DNA of 6,168 bases from JBDTMC01 sp039934475 (GTDB lineage: Bacteria; Acidobacteriota; Terriglobia; Bryobacterales; Bryobacteraceae): the NCBI GenBank assembly GCA_039934475.1, contig JBDTMC010000470.1, positions 1-6,168 on the forward strand. The letters run 5' to 3'. The notes under the pieces are model-generated. The model worked only from the letters and a program-made list of their open reading frames with translations, had not been told where the DNA came from and made no database searches. A program made the translations under genes and the position numbers. Of this stretch, positions 1-5,676 are shown one piece after another (position 1 is the first letter of the stretch; every line of letters starts with the position of its first letter).

Positions 1-400
1 CGGTTTGCGTGAGGCGAACTACGGTGGTATTTCCGTCGCCGGTGAATTCGAATTTGGCGTTAGTCCGTTCCGCGCGGACGGTGGGGAACTGATCCGGTGC
101 CAACGCCGCGATTGTCAAGTCCCGCTCCGGTACGAAGCTCACAATCGTTCCGCCGCCAGTGCTTCCGCCGGGAAAATGGACCGTCCATTCACCACCGTTG
201 CGCAGGTCCACCGTCGCCTCGATCGCCAACCACGCGCTGAGGCCTTCGCTGGTGGAAAAAGACTGCCAGACCGCCGCCCGCGGCGCGGGAATGGCCACTT
301 CAAAGATGAGCGCCTTGTCAGGAGCGGGCCGCTTTACAACGGACACCGGACGCTGGCCCCAGGCGAGTGTCGCCACAGCCAACAAAAGAGCTGCTTTCAT
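1..400 (-). CDS. Exported SRPBCC/AHSA1-like domain protein (3' end beyond the window)
   Basis: Reading leftward from an ATG at 400, the frame is open for 133 codons to the window edge, so the C-terminus is missing. Residues 1-16 look like a short signal peptide (MKAALLLAVATLAWG, then Q), so the protein is probably exported. Residues 31-80 match the start of an SRPBCC/AHSA1 fold: 'FEVAIPAPRAAVWQSFST', then 'GLSAWL' and a 'GGEWTVHFPGG' strand. That is the usual helix-grip beginning, in which a hydrophobic ligand pocket forms between a sheet and a long C-terminal helix. The ligand is unknown. An AGAAGGA ribosome site lies at 404-410, three bases from the ATG, which is rather close. The gene is divergent from the TetR repressor at 472 and shares its promoter region, so repression by that protein is likely. 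SRPBCC proteins are usually cytoplasmic, so the signal peptide is worth noting. Family assignment is good; function is unknown. Confidence 0.8.
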   Translation of the reverse strand, partial: MKAALLLAVATLAWGQRPVSVVKRPAPDKALIFEVAIPAPRAAVWQSFSTSEGLSAWLAIEATVDLRNGGEWTVHFPGGSTGGGTIVSFVPERDLTIAALAPDQFPTVRAERTNAKFEFTGDGNTTVVRLTQT

Positions 401-414
401 TGTTCCTTCTCACG

Positions 415-432
415 CTTGGTTGATCATTCAAG
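415..432. promoter_or_regulatory. Candidate TetR-type operator (imperfect palindrome)
   Basis: CTTGGTTGATCATTCAAG is an 18-bp imperfect palindrome centred on TGATCA; seven of nine base pairs match, with CTTG and CAAG outer arms. It overlaps the -10 element and start-site region of the leftward promoter and the -35 element of the rightward one. That is where a dimeric TetR-family repressor encoded next door would be expected to bind. A second, shorter imperfect palindrome (CCAGTATGCTGG, 439-450) lies between the promoter elements and is an alternative or additional site. Binding is inferred from position and symmetry only. Confidence 0.45.
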
Positions 433-448
433 TAAATCCCAGTATGCT
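420..448 (+). promoter_or_regulatory. Promoter-like hexamers for the TetR gene
   Basis: On the plus strand TTGATC (420-425, 4/6) and TATGCT (443-448, 4/6) are separated by 17 bases, with the TetR ATG 23 bases downstream. The elements interleave with the leftward promoter, so one repressor bound here could block both. Each hexamer is only a moderate match. Confidence 0.35.
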
Positions 449-459
449 GGAGAAGTCAA
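431..459 (-). promoter_or_regulatory. Promoter-like hexamers for the leftward SRPBCC gene
   Basis: On the minus strand TTGACT (454-459, 5/6 to the -35 consensus) is followed after exactly 17 bases by TTTACT (431-436, 4/6 to the -10 consensus). Transcription would start about 24 bases upstream of the ATG at 400, inside the candidate operator. Confidence 0.45.
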
Positions 460-471
460 GAGATTTTTGCG

Positions 472-1098
472 ATGGCAAAGCCCTCTCCAACCCGAGATCG
501 TTTAGTGAACTCGGCCCGCCACTTATTTTGGGAGCGCGGCTTCGCCGGGACCAGTATGGCCGATCTGCTAGCCCATGCCGAGGTAAACTCCGGAAGCTTC
601 TATCACTTCTTCGAGAGTAAGGAAGCCCTGCTGCGGGCCGTGCTGGAAATGTATCTGGGCGCGTTGCGTCCGATGGTGGTAAATCCCGCGTTTGAAACGA
701 CTGACGACCCGCTTGGCCGTATCTTTGCGATCCTCGAAGGCTACCGGCAGCGCATTCTCCAGACGGAGTGCCAGTACGGCTGCCCACTAGGGCGTCTGGC
801 GTTGGAGATCGACCCGGAGAACCGTCCCGCCCACAGCCTCATCGCGGAGAACTTCCGCGGTTGGATTGGCGCCATCCGCGAATGCCTCGATCAAATGCAG
901 GACCGCCTGCCCCAAGACACCGACGTCGAGGCACTGGCTACATATGTACTGGCAGTGATGGAAGGCGGAGTGATGATTTCACGATCCAGCGCGTCCGTGG
1001 AACCGTTTGATCGCAGCGTCGCCCAAATGCGGGAGCACTTTCGCCTGCTGCTGGAGGCGGGCAAGAGGCGCGCTGGTAAAGCCCGGCGCGCCCCGTAA
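472..1098 (+). CDS. TetR/AcrR family transcriptional repressor
   Basis: A 208-residue protein, the normal size for a TetR-family dimeric DNA-binding repressor. The N-terminal domain is typical: helix 1 at about 6-22 (RDRLVNSARHLFWERGF), then the helix-turn-helix at about 27-47 (TSMADLLAHAEVNSGSFYHFF) followed by 'ESKEALLRAVL'. The ligand-binding half contains 'ECQYGCPLGRLALE' (99-112), a GCPLG-type motif seen in one branch of AcrR-like regulators, and 'VLAVMEGGVMISR' (159-171) near the usual dimer helices. The ATG at 472 places the helices correctly; only a weak purine-rich stretch (AAGAGA, about 458-463) serves as ribosome site. It is divergent from the exported SRPBCC gene and probably represses that gene and itself through the shared gap. 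The inducer cannot be predicted. Its stop lies six bases from the stop of the convergent oxidoreductase gene. Confidence 0.93.
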   Translation: MAKPSPTRDRLVNSARHLFWERGFAGTSMADLLAHAEVNSGSFYHFFESKEALLRAVLEMYLGALRPMVVNPAFETTDDPLGRIFAILEGYRQRILQTECQYGCPLGRLALEIDPENRPAHSLIAENFRGWIGAIRECLDQMQDRLPQDTDVEALATYVLAVMEGGVMISRSSASVEPFDRSVAQMREHFRLLLEAGKRRAGKARRAP

Positions 1099-1104
1099 TT
1101 TACG

Positions 1105-2433
1105 TTATACGTCCAGCTTCCAAGGCTTGCGGTACTTCGCCTTCAGGTGCGGCCTCACGTCGGCCTGCTGCACCGTCCAGTTCTTCTCGTCCCAATCCAG
1201 CCGCTGCTTAAATCGCAGCGATAGGTTAGCGAGAATACAAGTCGTCGACGATCGCACGCAAGTTTCGATCTCACTGGTCGGCTTCTCGCGCGATTTAATG
1301 CACGCAATCCAGTTATTCCAGTGAGGCACATTCATCTGCGCCATCTCAGTGTTCTGTTCAAACTTCTGCGGTTCCACGCTCGATCCCTTGTTCGGAATCA
1401 GCCAGCACCCTGACCGATTTACAATCAGCGACGCTTCGGTTCCATGGATCGCCGTTCCCGCTCCCTGGTCGCCCAGCAGCGGCATCGGACTCTGGGTGCG
1501 GCTCTCATAAGTGTTCAGCCAGTGCGGATATTGGAACGTGGCCAGCATCGTATCGGGCGTTTCCACGTTGTCCTTCACATAGAACTTACCGCCTAGCGCG
1601 GTGATCGCCGTCGGCATCACTTCGTTGAAGCACTGGTGCAACGGATCAATCAGGTGGACGCCCCAATCGGTCATCGCCCCACCGGCGTAATCCCAGAAGT
1701 AGCGGAACGTGGGGAACGTTGTCGTCTTCACACCCCAACGGTTCGGGTTAAACGGAACCTTGGGAGCCGGACCCAGCCACATATCCCAATCCAGATCGCT
1801 GGGCGCTTCGGCGTCGGGCGGATTGCCCCAACCTTCCTGCTTCGCCTTGCCCGCCTGCCATGTGTGGCAGAACGTCACTTCGCCCAACACGCCGCTGGCC
1901 ACCAGTTCCTTCGCCTTCAGGAAGTAACCGCCGGAGCGCTGCATGGTGCCCGCCTGCACAATCCGCTTATACTTGCGCGCCGCTTCCACCATCTTCTGGC
2001 CCTCTTCGACATACACGCAGGAGGGCTTCTCCACATACACGTCTTTGCCCGCCTTACACGCCTCTACCATCATGTAGGCGTGCCAGTGATCCGGTGTTGA
2101 GACGCAAACGGCGTCCAATGACTTATCGGCGATGATGTCGCGGAAATCCTTCACCACCTTCGGTTCAAAGCCGCCGCGCCGCGCCGCTGCCTGCGCCCGC
2201 TCCAGCGCCGGTTGGTAGATGTCGCAAATCGCGGCCGGCTGAATGTCGGGCACTTTCATCGCATAGCCGAGATTGCCCGAACCCATCGCGCCCAGACCGA
2301 TAAAGCCCACCGCGACGCGGTCATTGGCGCCTTTTACATTCCCGGTGAACAGATTCGTTGTCAGGGCGGCAGCACCCACCGCCTTCAAAAAGTCGCGGCG
2401 TTTGTGGTCCCCGCCGCCGGATTGATCGTTCAT
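1105..2433 (-). CDS. Tat-exported Gfo/Idh/MocA family oxidoreductase
   Basis: A 442-residue NAD(P)-dependent sugar or polyol dehydrogenase-like protein. Residues 11-36 form a twin-arginine signal (KRRDFLK, then 'AVGAAALTTNLFTGNVKGA'), implying folding with cofactor in the cytoplasm and export. The Rossmann domain follows, with the dinucleotide loop GLGAMG at 46-51, 'VSTPDHWHAYMMVEACKAGK' (111-130) and the family's EKP motif at 135-137. The C-terminal substrate domain includes 'GGAMTDWGVHLIDPL' (251-265), where H260 and D263 fill the usual catalytic or substrate-binding positions. The C-terminal 'YRKPWKL' tail is common in this exported subgroup. A strong ribosome site GGGAG (2440-2444) sits six bases before the ATG. 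It is the last gene of a minus-strand operon, 36 bases after the second oxidoreductase. Family and export are well supported; substrate unknown. Oxidation of a glycoside to a 3-keto form is one possibility. Confidence 0.93.
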   Translation of the reverse strand: MNDQSGGGDHKRRDFLKAVGAAALTTNLFTGNVKGANDRVAVGFIGLGAMGSGNLGYAMKVPDIQPAAICDIYQPALERAQAAARRGGFEPKVVKDFRDIIADKSLDAVCVSTPDHWHAYMMVEACKAGKDVYVEKPSCVYVEEGQKMVEAARKYKRIVQAGTMQRSGGYFLKAKELVASGVLGEVTFCHTWQAGKAKQEGWGNPPDAEAPSDLDWDMWLGPAPKVPFNPNRWGVKTTTFPTFRYFWDYAGGAMTDWGVHLIDPLHQCFNEVMPTAITALGGKFYVKDNVETPDTMLATFQYPHWLNTYESRTQSPMPLLGDQGAGTAIHGTEASLIVNRSGCWLIPNKGSSVEPQKFEQNTEMAQMNVPHWNNWIACIKSREKPTSEIETCVRSSTTCILANLSLRFKQRLDWDEKNWTVQQADVRPHLKAKYRKPWKLDV

Positions 2434-2439
2434 TGCACT

Positions 2440-2444
2440 CTCCC
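2440..2444 (-). promoter_or_regulatory. Ribosome binding site of the Tat-exported oxidoreductase
   Basis: GGGAG, within a longer AAGGGAGAG stretch on the minus strand, lies six bases upstream of the ATG at 2433. It is the clearest Shine-Dalgarno sequence in the window and fixes the start that carries the twin-arginine signal. Confidence 0.7.
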
Positions 2445-2469
2445 TTGGAGCGTTTTCGTCACACCTATC

Positions 2470-3540
2470 TTACAGCGGCAACCGCACCGGACGTCCTGTC
2501 TCTTGCGCACGATAAATCGCGGTGAAGATTTCCGTAACTGCACGCCCTTCCTCCCCAGTCACCAAAGGCGCGCGGCCTTCCTCCAACGCTTGCAGAAAGT
2601 CGCGGATCTGCAAGCCGTGATAGTGGGCAATCGGATCCATGGAAGCGAACCGTGCGCGGTCTTCCGCTTGCCATTCGGCGAGCTTACCTTCTTCGCCCGG
2701 AATGGTCCAAATATCGTTCACGGGAGGCTCCTGAATTCCGGACATCCCGGCGATAAACGTCGAACCGCCATCCGTCTGCACGCCTACCGAAGCGCCGCTG
2801 CTGCCATGCACATGCACCTTCGTGTAAATCCCCGGCCGCTGGCTGACGCTGGTCACGACCGAAGCCAGTCCGCCTCCGCGAAACCGCAAGGCCGCTACCG
2901 CGGTGTCCTCCACTTCAATCGAGGGATGGTTAACGTTGGCCCAATAGCCGGTCACTTCCTCTACATCGCCCATCAGCCAGCGCAGGATGTCCAACTGGTG
3001 CGGCGATTGGTTCACCAGCACGCCGCCACCCTCGCCTGCCCACGTCCCGCGCCATGGATCGGACCGGTAATACGCTTCATCGCGCCAGCTCAACATGGTC
3101 ATCATGCCCAACGCCGGCCGCCCGATGCGCCCCTCTTCAATGGCCCGCTTCATGCGCACCACCGGCTCATAAAAGCGCCGCTGGCTGACGATTCCCAGCG
3201 TCTTCCCCGCGGCACGCGCCGCCGCCAGCATGCGGTCGCAGTCTTCCAGACTCGCCGCCATTGGCTTCTCAATCAACACATGCGCGCCGCACTCCACGGC
3301 ATCCACGGTATTCGGAGCGTGCTGCGGATGCGGCGTGCACACCATCAGGGCCTGCGTGCCGGTGGCGCTCACCATCGTCCGTACATCGGTGAAGGGCTGC
3401 GCTCCATACTGTGCCGCAAACGCGGCGGCGCGGCCGGCATCGGCGTCGCATACGCCTACGAATTGCGACTCTTCCAAAGAAACCAGTGCCGCGGCATGGA
3501 TGTGCCCCACCTTGCCGCACCCTACGATAGCTGTCTTCAT
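2470..3540 (-). CDS. Cytoplasmic Gfo/Idh/MocA family oxidoreductase
   Basis: A 356-residue NAD(P)-dependent dehydrogenase-like protein without a signal peptide, so cytoplasmic. The Rossmann fold begins at once (MKTAIVGCGKVGHIHAAAL; GCGKVG at 7-12), followed by 'GVCDADAGRAAAFAAQYG' (29-46), 'MVCTPHPQHAPNTVDAVECG' (66-85) and the EKP motif at 91-93. The substrate domain has 'GGGVLVNQSPHQLDILRWLMG' around 171-191, in which H181 and D184 match the conserved His/Asp pair of the family. Length is typical. Its ATG overlaps the TGA of the upstream isomerase gene in an ATGA, so the two are probably translationally coupled; GAGGT about ten bases upstream may act as ribosome site. It diverges clearly from the Tat-exported paralogue downstream, so this is not a recent duplication. 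Likely role: redox step on an imported sugar, inositol or keto-sugar. Exact substrate unknown. Confidence 0.92.
   Translation of the reverse strand: MKTAIVGCGKVGHIHAAALVSLEESQFVGVCDADAGRAAAFAAQYGAQPFTDVRTMVSATGTQALMVCTPHPQHAPNTVDAVECGAHVLIEKPMAASLEDCDRMLAAARAAGKTLGIVSQRRFYEPVVRMKRAIEEGRIGRPALGMMTMLSWRDEAYYRSDPWRGTWAGEGGGVLVNQSPHQLDILRWLMGDVEEVTGYWANVNHPSIEVEDTAVAALRFRGGGLASVVTSVSQRPGIYTKVHVHGSSGASVGVQTDGGSTFIAGMSGIQEPPVNDIWTIPGEEGKLAEWQAEDRARFASMDPIAHYHGLQIRDFLQALEEGRAPLVTGEEGRAVTEIFTAIYRAQETGRPVRLPL
3537..3540 (-). other. ATGA stop/start overlap (translational coupling)
   Basis: On the minus strand the four bases ATGA hold the start of the cytoplasmic oxidoreductase (ATG) and the stop of the isomerase/epimerase (TGA). 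This shows that the two genes share one transcript and suggests ribosomes re-initiate on the second gene. Confidence 0.85.
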
Positions 3541-4382
3541 TGCGGGAAGTACCTCGCCGTCATCTGCCGCAGAAACGCCAGTGATTCCGCCATCTCTTCC
3601 ATCCCGTTCATCCCGTCTTCAATGCTGATCCAGCCGTCAAACCCGTGCCCGGCCAGCAAAGTGAAGATCGCCGGATAGTCGTTCAGCCCCTTACCGGTGA
3701 CGCCATGATGCAGCGCGCCGTCTTTGAAATACCGGTCACTGGCATGCATGCTCACCACGCGCCCGGCCACGTGCCGCAGTAATTCCACCGGGTCGTCCTC
3801 TGCCACAATCGCGTTCGAAGGGTCATATTGAACGCCGAAGAACTCACGTTCCTCGATGCGCGCCACCAGGTCCAGGAATACGTCCATCTTCTGTGCGAAC
3901 TCGACGTGCTTCCAGAACCCGTCCTTGTAGTGATTCTCCAACCCCAGCACAATCCCGTTCTCACGGGCGGCCGGCAGGCACGCTTGAATCCCTTCGGCGG
4001 CCCACTGCAAACCTTGCTCCCGCGACACGTCCGGATACCGCTGGCCACTCAGCACCCGGCACACCGCACCGCGCCCGCCCAGGCGCCGTGTCACCTCAAT
4101 CATCTCGATTTCGCCTTCCACGGCACGCTTCCGAGCATCCGCGTCGGGGTTCGTGAAATCGGGCGAACAGCACAGCATGGGCATCTCAAACCCTGCGTCA
4201 CGAATCGCTCCGGCAATCGAATCCAGATACCCGGGCTCCAGAGAAACGAAGAACCCTTCGTACATCTCCAGGCCGTCGGCATCCAAACCCTTGGCCATCT
4301 CAATCCAATCGAAAACGGTCATTGACCGTGCCCCGGCAATCGTCTCCAGGTAGCACTTGGGAAAAGCGGAAAGTCTCGGCAT
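3537..4382 (-). CDS. Sugar phosphate isomerase/epimerase (AP endonuclease 2-type TIM barrel)
   Basis: A 281-residue cytoplasmic TIM-barrel protein of the xylose isomerase-like family, which isomerises or epimerises sugars and keto-sugars using a divalent metal. The metal-ligand positions are readable: E149 in 'GIVLGLENHYKDG', D187 in 'GVQYDPSNA', H213 in 'VVSMHASDRY' and E255 in 'GWISIEDGMNGMEEM'; E39 in 'GLEMYEGF' marks an early strand. I chose the ATG at 4382 (MPRLSAFPKCYLE) because it gives a normal family N-terminus. Longer in-frame starts, such as 4415, add residues unlike the family and crowd or overlap the divergent gene. No strong ribosome site precedes it. It is the first gene of the operon and is coupled to the oxidoreductase at 3540. 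TIM-barrel/Gfo-Idh-MocA pairs are known in inositol catabolism and in C- or O-glycoside 3-oxidation and cleavage, so a related role is plausible but unproven. Confidence 0.9.
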   Translation of the reverse strand: MPRLSAFPKCYLETIAGARSMTVFDWIEMAKGLDADGLEMYEGFFVSLEPGYLDSIAGAIRDAGFEMPMLCCSPDFTNPDADARKRAVEGEIEMIEVTRRLGGRGAVCRVLSGQRYPDVSREQGLQWAAEGIQACLPAARENGIVLGLENHYKDGFWKHVEFAQKMDVFLDLVARIEEREFFGVQYDPSNAIVAEDDPVELLRHVAGRVVSMHASDRYFKDGALHHGVTGKGLNDYPAIFTLLAGHGFDGWISIEDGMNGMEEMAESLAFLRQMTARYFPQ

Positions 4383-4389
4383 CCGCTCG

Positions 4390-4395
4390 ATTGTA
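4390..4395 (-). promoter_or_regulatory. Possible -10 element of the isomerase/oxidoreductase operon
   Basis: TACAAT on the minus strand matches 5/6 of the -10 consensus and ends seven bases before the ATG at 4382. No good -35 hexamer lies 16-18 bases upstream, so this is weak. If it is used, the transcript would begin at or next to the start codon and be almost leaderless. Confidence 0.25.
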
Positions 4396-4425
4396 TCTTG
4401 CCCTTGACCCCTCATCCCACGCACA

Positions 4426-4968
4426 ATGGAACCCATGCACAAACCCATCGCCCTGTTGGTGTTCGCCGCGGCGCTTCCGGCCCTCGCCCAGACCACAATC
4501 AAAGACACGCTGGTGAAACACTGGAAGCTCACTGGTGAGTTCACGCTCGAAGTGGCCGCCGCCATGCCCGCCGACGGTTACACCTTTCGGCCAAATCCGG
4601 AAGAGATGACTTTCGGACAGGTGATGGCCCACATCGCCAACGCCGACGCCAATGCCTGCTCCATCGCCAGCGGCATGCCGCGTCCCGAACTTTCCCCCAA
4701 GATCGCCGAGTGGTCAAAGGCGCAGCAAAAGGTGGATGTGGACAAAGACTCCGTCATCGCTTTCCAGAAAGAAACTTTCGCCTTCTGCGATAAGGCGATT
4801 CCGGCCACTCCGGAGGATCGTTACAACACGGTGGTAGGCCCCGCCAACCGCAACCTCACCGCGTTTGAATGGCTGTGGAGCTACTTCACCCACACGGCTC
4901 ACCACCGCGGCCAGGCTGAAGTCTACCTGCGTGTGAAGGGCATCAAACCGCCCGCGTATCGCTTCTGA
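4426..4968 (+). CDS. Exported DinB-like (YfiT/DinB four-helix) metal-binding protein
   Basis: A 180-residue protein with a signal peptide (HKPIALLVFAAALPALAQ, ending near residue 22) and a DinB-superfamily body, so probably periplasmic. The three histidines of the family's metal site are visible: H69 in 'MTFGQVMAHIANAD', and H156 and H160 in 'YFTHTAHHRGQAEVYLR', an HxxxH arrangement. The C-terminus 'GIKPPAYRF' is the common end of these proteins. Family members bind zinc or nickel; some are thiol-dependent transferases, but most are uncharacterised, so no reaction is assigned. The start could be ATG 4426 or ATG 4435 (MHKPIALL). The latter gives a tighter signal peptide and has GGAA four bases upstream. 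It is divergent from the isomerase operon, with only about 43-52 bases between starts, and converges on the rhodanese gene. Despite the name it is unrelated to DNA polymerase IV. Confidence 0.88.
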   Translation: MEPMHKPIALLVFAAALPALAQTTIKDTLVKHWKLTGEFTLEVAAAMPADGYTFRPNPEEMTFGQVMAHIANADANACSIASGMPRPELSPKIAEWSKAQQKVDVDKDSVIAFQKETFAFCDKAIPATPEDRYNTVVGPANRNLTAFEWLWSYFTHTAHHRGQAEVYLRVKGIKPPAYRF

Positions 4969-4974
4969 GTTACA

Positions 4975-5023
4975 GCGGACCGCCCATTCCGCGATGGAGC
5001 CGAGTGCTCCCTAAGCAGGGGAG
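4975..5023. terminator. Short stem-loops between convergent genes (possible terminator region)
   Basis: Between the DinB-like and rhodanese stops there are three short inverted repeats: GCGGA/TCCGC (4975-4979 with 4988-4992), GGAGC/GCTCC (4996-5000 with 5006-5010), and CTCCC/GGGAG (5007-5011 with 5019-5023). The last two compete for the same bases. None is followed by a T-run on either strand, so a classical intrinsic terminator is not shown. This is only the most likely place for transcription from both sides to end. Confidence 0.22.
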
Positions 5024-5028
5024 ACGCT

Positions 5029-5502
5029 TCACCCGCGTTCCGGGGCAACCGGCGGCTCCGCTGGATACCCCTTGGTCATCCAATCGCTATGCATATTAGT
5101 CGGAATGTTAAGCACTCGTACGGTTTTGAACCCCATCTGTTTTAGGGCCTCGTAGGCCGGGCGGATATTCGGGCAGTCTTTCATCGGACAGCACCCGCAA
5201 TAGATCACAACCTCAGCGTTTTTGGCCAGCGTTGCAGCCAGCGCTTCGAGACTCTTGACTCCTTCGGGCTTGTTTGTCGGTCCTGCAAACTTCGCCCCTC
5301 GAATGTGCCTCTGGCGGTAAAGCACCGGAAAGGCAACGCAAATGATCGGCGGAGCGCTTCCCGATTCAATGCGTTTTGCCAGCTCGGGAGCCTGAATTAT
5401 CTCGTTTGGCGTCCACGGTTCTGCCGCCAAAGCGACAGTGGCGAAACCGGCCGATGTAAGGCCCTGTGCGATCCTGGCCATGACCTCACGTCTGTTCAAC
5501 AT
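5029..5502 (-). CDS. Exported rhodanese-like domain protein with Cys-rich active loop
   Basis: A 157-residue protein. The N-terminus 'NRREVMARIAQGL' followed by a hydrophobic stretch to about residue 27 (ATVALAA, then EP) looks like a twin-arginine or Sec signal, so it is probably exported. The mature part is a single rhodanese domain: 'ELAKRIESGSAPPIICVAFPVLYRQRHIRGAKFAGP' (40-75), then the active-site region 'VVIYCGCCPMKDCPNIRPAYEAL' (98-120), where C102 is at the catalytic position and C104, C105 and C110 add further thiols. The usual loop arginine is absent. Rhodaneses move sulfane sulfur or act as thiol-redox proteins; the crowded cysteines could favour metal binding or disulfide chemistry instead. 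The ATG at 5502 is preceded by AAAGG at a rather long spacing. It converges with the DinB-like gene. No partner gene specifies its substrate. Confidence 0.88.
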   Translation of the reverse strand: MLNRREVMARIAQGLTSAGFATVALAAEPWTPNEIIQAPELAKRIESGSAPPIICVAFPVLYRQRHIRGAKFAGPTNKPEGVKSLEALAATLAKNAEVVIYCGCCPMKDCPNIRPAYEALKQMGFKTVRVLNIPTNMHSDWMTKGYPAEPPVAPERG

Positions 5503-5676
5503 TTTGTTCGCAACCTTTCTTGCTTGAAACCCAATGCTACAGCTTGCGTCCGCATTGCGTCATCTCCTGAGCTGAAACAGGGCCACCTCTCTCAGAAGAT
5601 GGTACTGGTTTGACGACTCGGAACCCGCTGCACAGTCTCCGATAGCTTCGTCAAAACTTACATATGCTAGGGAGTT
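5503..5676. other. Intergenic region between the rhodanese and permease genes
   Basis: This 174-base divergent gap should hold the promoters of the rhodanese gene (leftward) and the permease (rightward). A TTGACG hexamer occurs at 5610-5615 on the plus strand, but no matching -10 follows at the right distance. No convincing small gene or RNA was seen. Its one clear structure is the inverted repeat listed separately. Confidence 0.5.
5561..5601. repeat. Imperfect inverted repeat in the divergent gap
   Basis: CATCTCCTGAG (5561-5571) and CTCAGAAGATG (5591-5601) are complementary at ten of eleven positions, with a 19-base spacer; two G-T wobble pairs could extend the stem outward. It could be a regulator site, a leader hairpin or an old mobile-element end. 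One or two such matches are expected by chance in a window of this size. Confidence 0.35.

Noticed and set aside
5..620. Plus-strand open frames (5-505 and 159-620) at the left edge
   Set aside because: They oppose the SRPBCC gene and then overlap the TetR start in other frames; their products are Arg/Pro-rich with no domain or ribosome site.
1094..1104. Perfect palindrome CGTAATTTACG at the convergent stops
   Set aside because: With a single central base it cannot form a hairpin, there is no T-run, and the symmetry arises mostly from two facing stop codons.
1105..3540. Recent tandem duplication of the two Gfo/Idh/MocA genes
   Set aside because: Lengths, signal peptides and most motif surroundings differ, and the shared features are only those of the wider family. 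They are distant paralogues brought together, not a recent duplicate.
2212..3678. Plus-strand open frame of 488 codons opposite the two oxidoreductase genes
   Set aside because: It lies antisense to two clear Gfo/Idh/MocA genes and crosses the gap between them. Its product is rich in His, Arg and Pro, lacks any recognisable domain, and is explained by codon bias on the coding strand.
4383..4565. N-terminal extension of the isomerase frame to an upstream ATG at 4565
   Set aside because: It would overlap the signal peptide and early body of the divergent DinB-like gene, and the extra residues do not resemble the family. The ATG at 4382 gives a standard N-terminus.
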